Of a stretch of DNA of 64,000 bases, positions 56,851-64,000 are shown piece by piece. The position numbers and the translations under genes are program-made. Position 1 is the stretch's first letter. Each line of letters starts with the position of its first letter. Source of the DNA: Sphingobium yanoikuyae (GTDB taxonomy: Bacteria; Pseudomonadota; Alphaproteobacteria; Sphingomonadales; Sphingomonadaceae); the NCBI RefSeq assembly GCF_034424525.1, contig NZ_CP139979.1, positions 806,001 through 870,000 of the forward strand, written 5' to 3'. The notes below the pieces were generated by a model that was given only the letters and a program-made list of their open reading frames with translations, searched no databases and had not been told where the DNA came from.

Positions 56851-58062
56851 ATGCCCAAGATTACCGGCGCCAAGGTCATTGTCACCTGCCCTGGCCGCAA
56901 TTTCGTCACCCTCAAGATCGAGACCGAAGAGGGCGTCTATGGTCTGGGCGATGCGACCCTCAACGGCCGCGAACTGTCCGTCGCCTCCTATCTGCAGGAC
57001 CATGTCATTCCCTGCCTGATCGGTCGGGACGCGCACCAGATCGAGGATATCTGGCAATATCTCTACAAGGGCGCCTATTGGCGCCGCGGCCCGGTGACGA
57101 TGTCGGCCATCGCCGCCGTCGATACCGCGCTCTGGGATATCAAGGGCAAGATTGCCGGCCTGCCGGTCTATCAGCTGCTCGGCGGTGCCAGCCGTGAAAG
57201 CGTCATGGTCTATGGCCATGCCAATGGCACGACGATCGAGGATACGGTCAAGGTCGCGCTGGAATATCAGGCCCAGGGCTACAAGGCGATCCGCATCCAG
57301 TGCGGCGTCCCCGGCATGGCGTCGACCTATGGCGTGTCGAAGGACAAATATTTCTACGAACCCGCCGACGCCGACCTGCCGACCGAAAATGTCTGGAACA
57401 CCAGCAAATATCTCCGCATCGTCCCCGAACTGTTCAAGGCCGCGCGCGAGGCGCTGGGCTGGGACGTGCATCTGCTGCACGACATCCATCATCGCCTGAC
57501 CCCGATCGAGGCCGGTCGCTTGGGCAAGGATCTGGAACAATATCGCCCCTTCTGGCTGGAAGATGCGACCCCGGCGGAAAATCAGGATGCGTTCAAGCTG
57601 ATCCGCCAGCACACCACCACGCCGCTGGCCGTGGGCGAGATCTTCAACTCGATCCATGATTGCCGCGAACTGATCCAGAACCAGCTGATCGACTATATCC
57701 GCGCCACAGTGGTCCATGCCGGCGGCATCAGCCATCTGCGCAAGATCGCGAACCTCGCCGATCTCTATCAGGTCCGCACCGGCTGCCATGGCGCGACCGA
57801 CCTGTCGCCGGTCTGCATGGCCGCCGCGCTTCACTTCGACCTGTCAGTGCCCAATTTCGGGGTGCAGGAATATATGCGCCACACGCCCGAGACCGACGCC
57901 GTCTTCCCCCATGCCTATACGTTCGAAAACGGCGCCATGCATCCGGGCGACAAGCCGGGCCTGGGCGTCGACATCGACGAAGAACTGGCCGCCAAATATG
58001 AATATAATCGCGCCTTCCTGCCGGTGAACCGGCTCGAAGACGGCACCATGTTCAACTGGTGA
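56851..58062 (+). CDS. manD: D-mannonate dehydratase ManD (enolase superfamily)
   Basis: 403 residues from ATG 56851, preceded by AGGGGAG. The capping domain [22 protein letters not shown] leads into a barrel with [26 protein letters not shown] (about 97-122), YGHANG, and the metal-binding series [24 protein letters not shown] and VGEIFNS. The late blocks [11 protein letters not shown] and NFGVQEYM are typical of ManD proteins. It dehydrates D-mannonate to 2-keto-3-deoxygluconate, the step after UxuB in glucuronate breakdown, so it links the glucuronic acid released by GH67 to central metabolism. Confidence 0.9.
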   Translation: MPKITGAKVIVTCPGRNFVTLKIETEEGVYGLGDATLNGRELSVASYLQDHVIPCLIGRDAHQIEDIWQYLYKGAYWRRGPVTMSAIAAVDTALWDIKGKIAGLPVYQLLGGASRESVMVYGHANGTTIEDTVKVALEYQAQGYKAIRIQCGVPGMASTYGVSKDKYFYEPADADLPTENVWNTSKYLRIVPELFKAAREALGWDVHLLHDIHHRLTPIEAGRLGKDLEQYRPFWLEDATPAENQDAFKLIRQHTTTPLAVGEIFNSIHDCRELIQNQLIDYIRATVVHAGGISHLRKIANLADLYQVRTGCHGATDLSPVCMAAALHFDLSVPNFGVQEYMRHTPETDAVFPHAYTFENGAMHPGDKPGLGVDIDEELAAKYEYNRAFLPVNRLEDGTMFNW

Positions 58063-58091
58063 TCGCTTGACCTGCTTTGGCCACTCCACTC

Positions 58092-58180
58092 CGTCATCCC
58101 CGCGAAAGCGGGGATCCATCTCCTGCCATAGCCCCAATCGCGAGGTCCGGAGGTGGATTCCCGCGTTCGCGGGAATGACG
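58092..58180. repeat. Dispersed-repeat-like element with inverted ends
   Basis: The 27-base ends are inverted copies with few differences: left CGTCATCCCCGCGAAAGCGG... (58092-58118) and right ...CCGCGTTCGCGGGAATGACG (58154-58180). Each arm folds into its own hairpin (CCCCGCGAAAGCGGGG; CCCGCGTTCGCGGG). It fills the gap between manD and the MFS gene. Very similar elements are widespread in alphaproteobacterial intergenic DNA. The hairpins may also modulate read-through. Confidence 0.75.
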
Positions 58181-58200
58181 AAACATTGTCGGAGTGGCCA

Positions 58201-59475
58201 ATGACCACCATCCCCAAACCGTCCGGAAAAGTCCGCTGGATCGTCTGCGGCCTGCTCTTTGCGGCGGTGGTGCTGAGCTATATCGACCGGCTTGTCCTGC
58301 CGACGCTCAAGCCCGATCTGCAGGCCCGCTATGGCTGGAGCGAGAGCGGCTATGCCGATCTCGCCATCTGGTTCCAGGCCGGATACGGCATCGCCTATGT
58401 CGCCTTCGGCCGGCTGATCGACCGGATCGGCGCGCGGGCCGGCTATGCGCTGGCGGTCGGCCTGTGGACGGTCGGCCATGTCATGCACATCTTCTTCACC
58501 TCGACCGCCGGCATGCTGTTCGCCCGCATCCCACTGGCAATTGGTGAGGCGGGGACATTCCCGGCGGCGATCGCCGCCACCAATGAATGGTTTCCCAAGA
58601 AGGAACGCGCCTTCGCCATCGGCATCTTCAATGCCGGCTCCAATGTCGGCGCGATCCTGACGCCGCTGATCGTCCCGGTCATTGCGGTCACGCTGGGCTG
58701 GCGCTGGGCCTTCATCCTCACCGGCCTGCTGACGGTCTTCTGGCTCGCCGCCTGGCTGACCTTCTACCGTCGCCCGCGCGAGAAGAAGGGGCTGAGCGCC
58801 GAGGAACTGGCCTGGATCGAGGCGGACCCGCAGGAACCGGCCCGTCCGGTCAAGTGGCGCACCCTGTTCCGCTATCGCCAGACCTGGGCCTATATGACCT
58901 CGCGCTTCCTGATCGATCCGGTCTGGTGGACCTTCCTCTTCTGGCTGCCCGATTTCTTCAACAAGCAATATGGCGTGAAGATGCTGGACTTCGGCCCGCC
59001 GCTGATCGCCGTCTATCTGCTGGCCGATGTCGGTTCGGTCGCGGGCGGCTGGCTGTCGTCACGGCTGATGGGCCGGGGTATGAACATCAACCGCGCCCGC
59101 AAGACGGCGATGTTCTGCGCCGGGCTTTGCGCCCTGCCGATCGCCTTTGCCGCACAGGCGCCCAGCATGTGGATTGCGGTCGGCCTGATCGGTCTCGCCT
59201 GCGCCGGGCATCAGGGCTTTTCGGCCAATGTCTATGCCTTGCCGGGCGATCTCTTCCCGCGCTGGATGGCGGGGTCGGTGGTCGGCCTTGGCGGGCTGGC
59301 CGGCGCGATCGGCGGCATGCTGATGGCCAAGTTCGCCGGCATCATCCTGGAAACCGTCGGCAGCTTCCAGCCGATCTTCATCGTCGCATCCTGTGCCTAT
59401 TTGCTGGCGCTGCTGGTGCTGCACCTTATCGTCCCGCGCTATGCGCCCGTGACTCTCTCGCAAGAGGCTGCCTGA
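58201..59475 (+). CDS. MFS transporter, anion:cation symporter family (hexuronate type)
   Basis: 424 residues from ATG 58201 (MTTIPKPSGKVRW); the frame also reads back through the repeat element to 58153 but that is not a likely start. Twelve membrane helices are visible. The first half has SYIDRLVLPTLKPDL, GRLIDRIGARAGYALAVGLW and RIPLAIGEAGTFPAAIAATNEWFPKKERAFAIGIFNAGSNVGA, the ACS-family pattern seen in ExuT-like hexuronate porters. Placement between manD and uxuB supports glucuronate or aldobiouronate uptake across the inner membrane. The uxuB-like gene begins 4 bases after the stop. Confidence 0.87.
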   Translation: MTTIPKPSGKVRWIVCGLLFAAVVLSYIDRLVLPTLKPDLQARYGWSESGYADLAIWFQAGYGIAYVAFGRLIDRIGARAGYALAVGLWTVGHVMHIFFTSTAGMLFARIPLAIGEAGTFPAAIAATNEWFPKKERAFAIGIFNAGSNVGAILTPLIVPVIAVTLGWRWAFILTGLLTVFWLAAWLTFYRRPREKKGLSAEELAWIEADPQEPARPVKWRTLFRYRQTWAYMTSRFLIDPVWWTFLFWLPDFFNKQYGVKMLDFGPPLIAVYLLADVGSVAGGWLSSRLMGRGMNINRARKTAMFCAGLCALPIAFAAQAPSMWIAVGLIGLACAGHQGFSANVYALPGDLFPRWMAGSVVGLGGLAGAIGGMLMAKFAGIILETVGSFQPIFIVASCAYLLALLVLHLIVPRYAPVTLSQEAA

Positions 59476-59479
59476 TCCT

Positions 59480-60940
59480 GTGACCCGTCTATCGTCCGCC
59501 ACGCTCGCCGGCCTGCCCGCCGATATCGTCCGTCCCGGCTATGACCGCACGGCGGTTCGCCCCGGCGTCGTCCATCTCGGCATCGGCGCCTTCAACCGCG
59601 CGCATCAGGCGGTCATCTTCGATGATGCGCTGACCGCCGGCGACCTGCGCTGGGGCGTGATCGCCGCGTCGCTGCGCTCACCCGGCGTGCGCGACCAGAT
59701 GATGCCGCAGGACTGCCTCTACACCATGCTGGTGCGCGACGGATCGGCCGAGCAGGCGCGCATCATCGGTGTAGTGAGCGAGGTACTGGTCGCGCCGGAA
59801 GACCCGGCCGCATTGGTCCCCGCGCTCGCCGCGCCCGACACCCATATCGTCACCCTCACCGTGACCGAGAAGGGCTATAAGCTCGACCCCGCGACCGGCG
59901 CCCTGATTGAGGGCGATCCCCAGCTCGCCGCCGACCTTGCCTCGCTCGCCGCGCCGCAGACTGCGCCCGGCTTCCTCGTCGCCGCGCTCGCCGCGCGACG
60001 GGCCGCGGGCCTGCCGCCCTTTACCGCGATCAGCTGCGACAATCTGCCGCACAATGGCACCCGGCTGCGCAACGCCGTGCTGGCGCTCGCCGCCCGGCAC
60101 GACCCGGCGCTGGCCGATTGGATCGCGGCGGAAGGGGCCTTCCCCGAAACCATGGTCGACCGCATCGTCCCCGCCACCACCGACGCCGACATCGCCGCGC
60201 TCGCCGACCGGCTCGGCGTGGAAGACCAGGCGATGGTCAAGACCGAACCCTTCCTGCAATGGGTGATCGAGGATAAATTCTGCGGTCCGCGCCCCGATTT
60301 CGGCGCCGGGGTTCAGGTCACCGCCGCCGTCGCCCCCTGGGAGGAGGCGAAGCTGCGCCTGCTCAACGGCGCGCATAGCGGCATCGCCTATCTCGGCGGC
60401 CTCGCCGGCATCGACCATGTCCATGAAGTGCTGGCGCTGCCCGAAGCCCGGCATTTCGTCGAAAGTCTGTGGGACGAGGCGCAGACCACGCTGTCGCCGC
60501 CGCCCGAACTGGACGTCGCCGCCTATCGCCGCGAGCTGATGGCGCGCTTCGACAATCCGACCCTGCAGCATCGCACCCGCCAGATCGCGATGGATGGCTC
60601 GCAAAAGCTGCCCCAGCGCCTGCTCGCTACCATCGCGGCGCGGCTGTCGGCAGGGCAGGGGATCGATGCCCTGTCGCTCGCCGTCGCCGCCTGGGTCCGC
60701 TGGCAGGCCGGCGTCGATGACCGGGGCGAAGCGCATGTCGTCGACGATCCGCTCGCCGCTGCCATCGCGGCCCGCCTTGCCGACGCCCCTTCCACCGAGG
60801 CTCGGGTCGACGCGATCCTCGCCTTCGACGCCGTGGTGCCCGCCGACCTTGCCGGCAACGCCGCCTTCCGCGCCGCGCTGATCCGCTGGCTCGCCATCCT
60901 CGAAGCCGACGGCGCCCGCGCCGCGCTCGCCCAGCTCTGA
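59480..60940 (+). CDS. D-mannonate oxidoreductase / fructuronate reductase (mannitol dehydrogenase family)
   Basis: 486 residues starting at GTG 59480. The nucleotide-binding start VHLGIGAFNRAHQAVIFDDAL is at about 31-51. NLPHNGTRLRNAVLA, KTEPFLQWVIEDKFC and KLRLLNGAHSGIAYLGGLAGI (with the catalytic Lys-Asn-His region) are the long-chain polyol dehydrogenase marks. Next to manD, the likely reaction is NADH-dependent fructuronate to mannonate (UxuB), though mannitol or arabinitol oxidation cannot be excluded from sequence alone. The GH2 gene starts 11 bases after the stop, so manD-porter-uxuB-GH2 may form one unit. Confidence 0.86.
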   Translation: MTRLSSATLAGLPADIVRPGYDRTAVRPGVVHLGIGAFNRAHQAVIFDDALTAGDLRWGVIAASLRSPGVRDQMMPQDCLYTMLVRDGSAEQARIIGVVSEVLVAPEDPAALVPALAAPDTHIVTLTVTEKGYKLDPATGALIEGDPQLAADLASLAAPQTAPGFLVAALAARRAAGLPPFTAISCDNLPHNGTRLRNAVLALAARHDPALADWIAAEGAFPETMVDRIVPATTDADIAALADRLGVEDQAMVKTEPFLQWVIEDKFCGPRPDFGAGVQVTAAVAPWEEAKLRLLNGAHSGIAYLGGLAGIDHVHEVLALPEARHFVESLWDEAQTTLSPPPELDVAAYRRELMARFDNPTLQHRTRQIAMDGSQKLPQRLLATIAARLSAGQGIDALSLAVAAWVRWQAGVDDRGEAHVVDDPLAAAIAARLADAPSTEARVDAILAFDAVVPADLAGNAAFRAALIRWLAILEADGARAALAQL

Positions 60941-60951
60941 CGGAGCCCCTG

Positions 60952-63633
60952 ATGAAGACCCTGCGCACCATCCTGCTCGCCTCCTGCCTGCTCAGCCCCG
61001 CCGCCCTGCTGGCAGCGCCGCGCGACAGCGTCTCGATCAGTCGCGACTGGCGCTTCACCAAGGGCGATCCTGCCGGCCTGACCGAGGATCTGCGCTATGA
61101 TGTACGCCCGCCCATTGAGGATGCCGGCGACGGCAAGGTGGCCGATGCCCGCCCCGACGCGGCGGTGCGGGTGGACGATAGCGGCGCGCGCGTGCTCAAG
61201 CCCTGGATATTGCCCAGCGCCAATCCCTTCATCGCCGATCCCGCCAAGCATCACACCCGGCCCGCCGGCAATCCGGGCGGCACCGTCTCCTATGTCCAGC
61301 CCGGCTTCGACGACAGCGGCTGGACCCATGTCGACCTGCCGCACGACTGGGCGATCGCCGGCCCCTTCATCAAGGACGGCCCCTATGGCGGCATGGGCCG
61401 CCTGCCCAGCTGGAGCATTGGCTGGTATCGCAAGGCGCTGACCATCCCCGCCAGCGACAAGGGCAAGTCGATCTTCCTCGATGTCGAAGGGGCGATGTCC
61501 TACGCCACCGTCTGGCTCAATGGAAAGCTCGTCGGCGGCTGGCCCTATGGCTATAACAGCTTCCGCCTCGACCTTACCCCCTATGCGGTGCCGGGCGGCC
61601 AGAACCAGCTCGTGATCCGCCTCGACAATCCGCAGGCTTCGGCGCGCTGGTATCCGGGCGGCGGCCTCTATCGCGACATCTATCTCACCACCACCAACAA
61701 GGTCCATGTCGGCCAGTGGGGCAGCATCGTCCGCACACCGCAGGTCAGCAAGGCGCAGGCCAGCGTGGACCTCAGCCTCACTCTCGACAATGACGGCGAC
61801 ACCCCGGCGCAGGTCGAGGTCGCGACCGCCCTCTATGCGATCGATGCCAGCGGCAAGCGCATCGGCCGCCCCGTCGCCAGCATCGCCCGCCAGTCCACCA
61901 GCATCGCCCCCCATGGCAAGGCGGAGCTGAAGGGCAGCACGATCCTCAGCAACCCGCGCCTCTGGGGCCCGCCGCCCACGCAAGCGCCCAACCGCTATGT
62001 CGCCGTCTCGACCGTGACCCAAGGCGGCAAGCTGATCGACAGCTACGAAACCCGCTTCGGCGTGCGCGACATCAAGTTCGATCCCGACAAGGGCGTGATC
62101 GTCAATGGCGAGCAGATCCCGCTGCGCGGCGTCAACAATCATCATGATCTCGGCGCGATCGGCGCCGCCTTCAACGCCCGCGCGGCCGAGCGCCAGCTCG
62201 AAATATTGCGCGAGATGGGCACCAACGCCGTGCGCATGAGCCACAACCCGCCCGCGCCCGAACTGCTCGAACTCACCGACCGCATGGGCTTCCTGGTGAT
62301 GGACGAGGTGTTCGACAGCTGGGAAAAGAAGAAGACCCCGCACGATTTCCACCTGATCTTTCCGGATTGGCATGAGGCCGACGCGCGCGCCATGCTGCGC
62401 CGCGACCGCAACCATCCCTCGATCATCATCTGGAGCATCGGTAATGAGGTCGGCGAACAATATGATGGCGAGGCGGGGGCGAAGATCGGCCGCGAACTGG
62501 TCGCCATCGCCCATCAGGAAGACCCGACCCGCCCCGCCACCAGCGCGATGAACTATGCCAAGGCGGACATGCTGCTGCCCACCACCGTGGACGTCATCAG
62601 CCTCAATTATCAGGGCGCCGGCATTCGCGGCATCGTCGGCCAATATCCTGCCTTCCGCGCGAAATTCCCGGACAAGCTTATCCTGTCCACCGAAAGCGCA
62701 TCGGCCCTGTCCAGCCGCGGCGAATATATGTTCCCGGTCTCCGGCTCCATCAGCGGCCCGGTCCGCCCCTGGTCGGGCGGTAATCCCGACACGCATCAGG
62801 TATCCGCCTATGAGATGCACGCCGCCGATTTCGGCTCCTCGCCCGACCGGGTCTGGGCCGCCGATGACCAGAATCCCTATGTCGCGGGCGAGTTCGTCTG
62901 GACCGGCTTCGATTATCTCGGCGAACCGACCCCCTATTACACGTCGCGCAGTTCCTATTCCGGCATCCTCGATCTCGCCGGATTCCCCAAGGACCGCTTC
63001 TGGCTCTACCAGGCACGCTGGCGGCCGGACCTCCAATTCGCGCATATCCTGCCGCACTGGACCTGGCCTGATCGCGTCGGCCAGATCACGCCGGTCCATG
63101 TCTTCTCCTCGGCCGACGAGGCGGAACTGTTCGTCAACGGCAAGTCGCAGGGCAAGGTCAAGAAGCGCGATTATGAATATCGCTTCCGTTGGGACTATGT
63201 CGTCTATGAACCGGGCGAGGTGAAGGTCGTCACCTGGAAGAAGGGCCAGCCCTGGGCGACCGAGACGATCCGCACCGTGGGCGAGGCGGCGAAACTGTCG
63301 CTGACCGCCGATCGCTCCGCCATCGCCGATGATGGTCGTGACCTCAGTTTCGTGACGCTCAAGGTCCTCGACAAGGACGGCAATGTCGTCCCCGCCGCCA
63401 AGCAGGACATCCGCTTCTCCATCGAGGGACCGGGCGAGATCATTGCCACCGATAATGGCGACCCGACCGATCTGACCGCCTTTCCCTCGCATGATCGCAA
63501 GGCATTCAACGGCTTGGCGCTGGTCATCGTGAAGGCAAAGCCAGGCGAAAAGGGCCGGGTGACCGTTCGCGCCAGCGCGCCGGGCCTGACCGCGGCGCAG
63601 GCCATCATCAGCACAAATGCCACAGTCCGCTGA
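60952..63633 (+). CDS. GH2 glycosidase, exported (beta-galactosidase/glucuronidase type)
   Basis: 893 residues. The signal peptide MKTLRTILLASCLLSPAALLAAP is followed by a jelly-roll sugar-binding domain (WTHVDLPHDWAI, YRKALTIP, VWLNGKLVGGWPYGYNSFRLDLTPY), an Ig-like domain, and a catalytic barrel beginning FGVRDIKFDPDKGVIVNGEQIPLRGVNNHHD. The acid/base is Glu499 in IWSIGNEVGEQ and the nucleophile is probably Glu581 in LSTESAS. DUF4982-like and Ig-like domains finish the chain (VHVFSSADEAELFVNGKSQG; SFVTLKVLDKDGN). An extra stretch at about 40-90 lies inside the first domain. Substrate is a beta-linked galactose or uronic acid side group. Confidence 0.88.
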   Translation: MKTLRTILLASCLLSPAALLAAPRDSVSISRDWRFTKGDPAGLTEDLRYDVRPPIEDAGDGKVADARPDAAVRVDDSGARVLKPWILPSANPFIADPAKHHTRPAGNPGGTVSYVQPGFDDSGWTHVDLPHDWAIAGPFIKDGPYGGMGRLPSWSIGWYRKALTIPASDKGKSIFLDVEGAMSYATVWLNGKLVGGWPYGYNSFRLDLTPYAVPGGQNQLVIRLDNPQASARWYPGGGLYRDIYLTTTNKVHVGQWGSIVRTPQVSKAQASVDLSLTLDNDGDTPAQVEVATALYAIDASGKRIGRPVASIARQSTSIAPHGKAELKGSTILSNPRLWGPPPTQAPNRYVAVSTVTQGGKLIDSYETRFGVRDIKFDPDKGVIVNGEQIPLRGVNNHHDLGAIGAAFNARAAERQLEILREMGTNAVRMSHNPPAPELLELTDRMGFLVMDEVFDSWEKKKTPHDFHLIFPDWHEADARAMLRRDRNHPSIIIWSIGNEVGEQYDGEAGAKIGRELVAIAHQEDPTRPATSAMNYAKADMLLPTTVDVISLNYQGAGIRGIVGQYPAFRAKFPDKLILSTESASALSSRGEYMFPVSGSISGPVRPWSGGNPDTHQVSAYEMHAADFGSSPDRVWAADDQNPYVAGEFVWTGFDYLGEPTPYYTSRSSYSGILDLAGFPKDRFWLYQARWRPDLQFAHILPHWTWPDRVGQITPVHVFSSADEAELFVNGKSQGKVKKRDYEYRFRWDYVVYEPGEVKVVTWKKGQPWATETIRTVGEAAKLSLTADRSAIADDGRDLSFVTLKVLDKDGNVVPAAKQDIRFSIEGPGEIIATDNGDPTDLTAFPSHDRKAFNGLALVIVKAKPGEKGRVTVRASAPGLTAAQAIISTNATVR

Positions 63634-63637
63634 AAAT

Positions 63638-63651
63638 TAATAACGTTACCA
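63638..63651. promoter_or_regulatory. Upstream LacI-like site before the last TonB receptor
   Basis: TAATAACGTTACCA keeps the AACGTT centre and the TACCA half of the LacI-type site but has a weaker left half. It is 20 bases upstream of the -35 element and 69 bases, centre to centre, from the strong site at 63707. Confidence 0.5.
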
Positions 63652-63670
63652 TTTTCGCCCGTCCCATATC

Positions 63671-63720
63671 TTGACAATTGGGACGGGCGCTTTAATGGTC
63701 TGCATCTGATAGCGCTACCA
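63671..63720 (+). promoter_or_regulatory. Promoter and LacI-type operator of the TonB receptor gene
   Basis: TTGACA (63671-63676), a 16-base spacer and TAATGG (63693-63698) form a sigma-70-like promoter. TGATAGCGCTACCA (63707-63720) lies just downstream, over the probable transcription start, and is identical to the xylose operon operator. Binding there would block transcription. Confidence 0.8.
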
Positions 63721-63766
63721 GATACGCCCACCGGATAGTCGGGGGCAGCGCTCGGGGAGAGGTTGT

Positions 63767-64000
63767 ATGAACATTTCACGCCACAATAATATCCGTGCGG
63801 CCCTGTTCGCCGCATCCGCCTTCGGCGCGCTGGGCCTGGCCCAGGCCGCCGCCGCGCAGGATGCCGCTGCACCGGCCGAAGCCGCCGCCGCGCCGCAGGA
63901 CAGCGAAACCGCCGACATCGTCGTCACCGGCATCCGCGCCTCGCTGGAAAGCGCCACCAACGCCAAGAAAAATGCGGTTGCGTTTGGCGACTCGATCTTC
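63767..64000 (+). CDS. TonB-dependent receptor, N-terminal part (cut by window end)
   Basis: 78 residues are visible. The signal peptide MNISRHNNIRAALFAASAFGALGLAQAAAAQ is followed by an Ala-rich spacer, the TonB-box-like DIVVTGIRASLESATNAKKNA and the beginning of a plug domain. The start ATG 63767 follows GGGGAGAGG. ATNAKKNA before the plug is common in sphingomonad and Caulobacter carbohydrate receptors. Its operator ties it to the xylan genes, so it is the likely outer-membrane importer of xylo-oligosaccharides. Confidence 0.88.
   Translation, partial: MNISRHNNIRAALFAASAFGALGLAQAAAAQDAAAPAEAAAAPQDSETADIVVTGIRASLESATNAKKNAVAFGDSIF

Noticed and set aside
58153..58200. N-terminal extension of the MFS transporter
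   Set aside because: The extension is encoded by the right arm of the repeat element and lacks a ribosome-binding site; ATG 58201 gives the normal family start.
60523..63492. 989-codon open frame antisense to the GH2 gene
   Set aside because: Same shadow effect; the sense strand has complete GH2 catalytic motifs.

Overview
The window looks like a chromosomal segment of a Sphingomonadaceae alphaproteobacterium, most likely Sphingobium or a close relative. The evidence is high GC content, the alphaproteobacterial cell-cycle families TrcR (DUF1013) and RcdA (DUF1465), DUF465 proteins, a serS-surE-LytM gene order, large TonB-dependent receptors, and a sugar catabolic operon whose proteins resemble the Caulobacter xylose genes. 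No rRNA, tRNA, CRISPR array, IS element or prophage was recognised. All identifications are from reading the sequence; no database search was run.

Region 1 (1-16.9 kb) is mostly housekeeping: a 5'-truncated low-GC ORF, a metallophosphoesterase/glycosyltransferase pair, trcR, an acyl-CoA ligase, msrA, the tRNA threonylcarbamoyl enzyme Sua5, a DUF815 ATPase, a sugar dehydrogenase-like protein, an M17 peptidase-marR-nlpC-argC run, an RsiV-like lipoprotein and rimO.

Region 2 (16.9-39.9 kb) carries a TonB receptor, serS-surE-LytM-K+ channel, a Ser/Thr-rich surface-type protein, dksA, a PilZ protein, two DUF465 proteins, rcdA, the tamA-tamB envelope pair, serine dehydratase, an outer-membrane barrel protein, a thioesterase, a GH43 enzyme, and lapA-pyrF.

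Region 3 (40-64 kb) is the most distinctive part: a carbohydrate island. A minus-strand operon (xylX-like dehydratase, xylB-like xylose dehydrogenase, SMP-30 lactonase, sugar porter, aldose 1-epimerase) covers the early oxidative xylose route. After a small housekeeping interlude (EF-hand protein, purB) come a LacI regulator, a GH67 alpha-glucuronidase, two tandem GH3 enzymes, ManD mannonate dehydratase, a hexuronate-type MFS porter, a UxuB-type oxidoreductase, a GH2 enzyme and the start of a TonB receptor. Together these fit import and breakdown of glucuronoxylan fragments into xylose and glucuronate.

Regulation is partly readable. A 14-bp LacI-type palindrome (TGATAGCGCTACCA and variants) lies before xylX, between the divergent GH67 and GH3 genes, and twice before the final TonB receptor gene, so one regulator probably controls all three transcription units. 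A different TTGGT/ACCA-type palindrome lies before manD, suggesting a separate GntR-type uronate regulator outside the window. The aldose epimerase has no ATG, GTG or TTG at its natural N-terminus; it appears to start at a CTG that overlaps the stop codon of the preceding gene.
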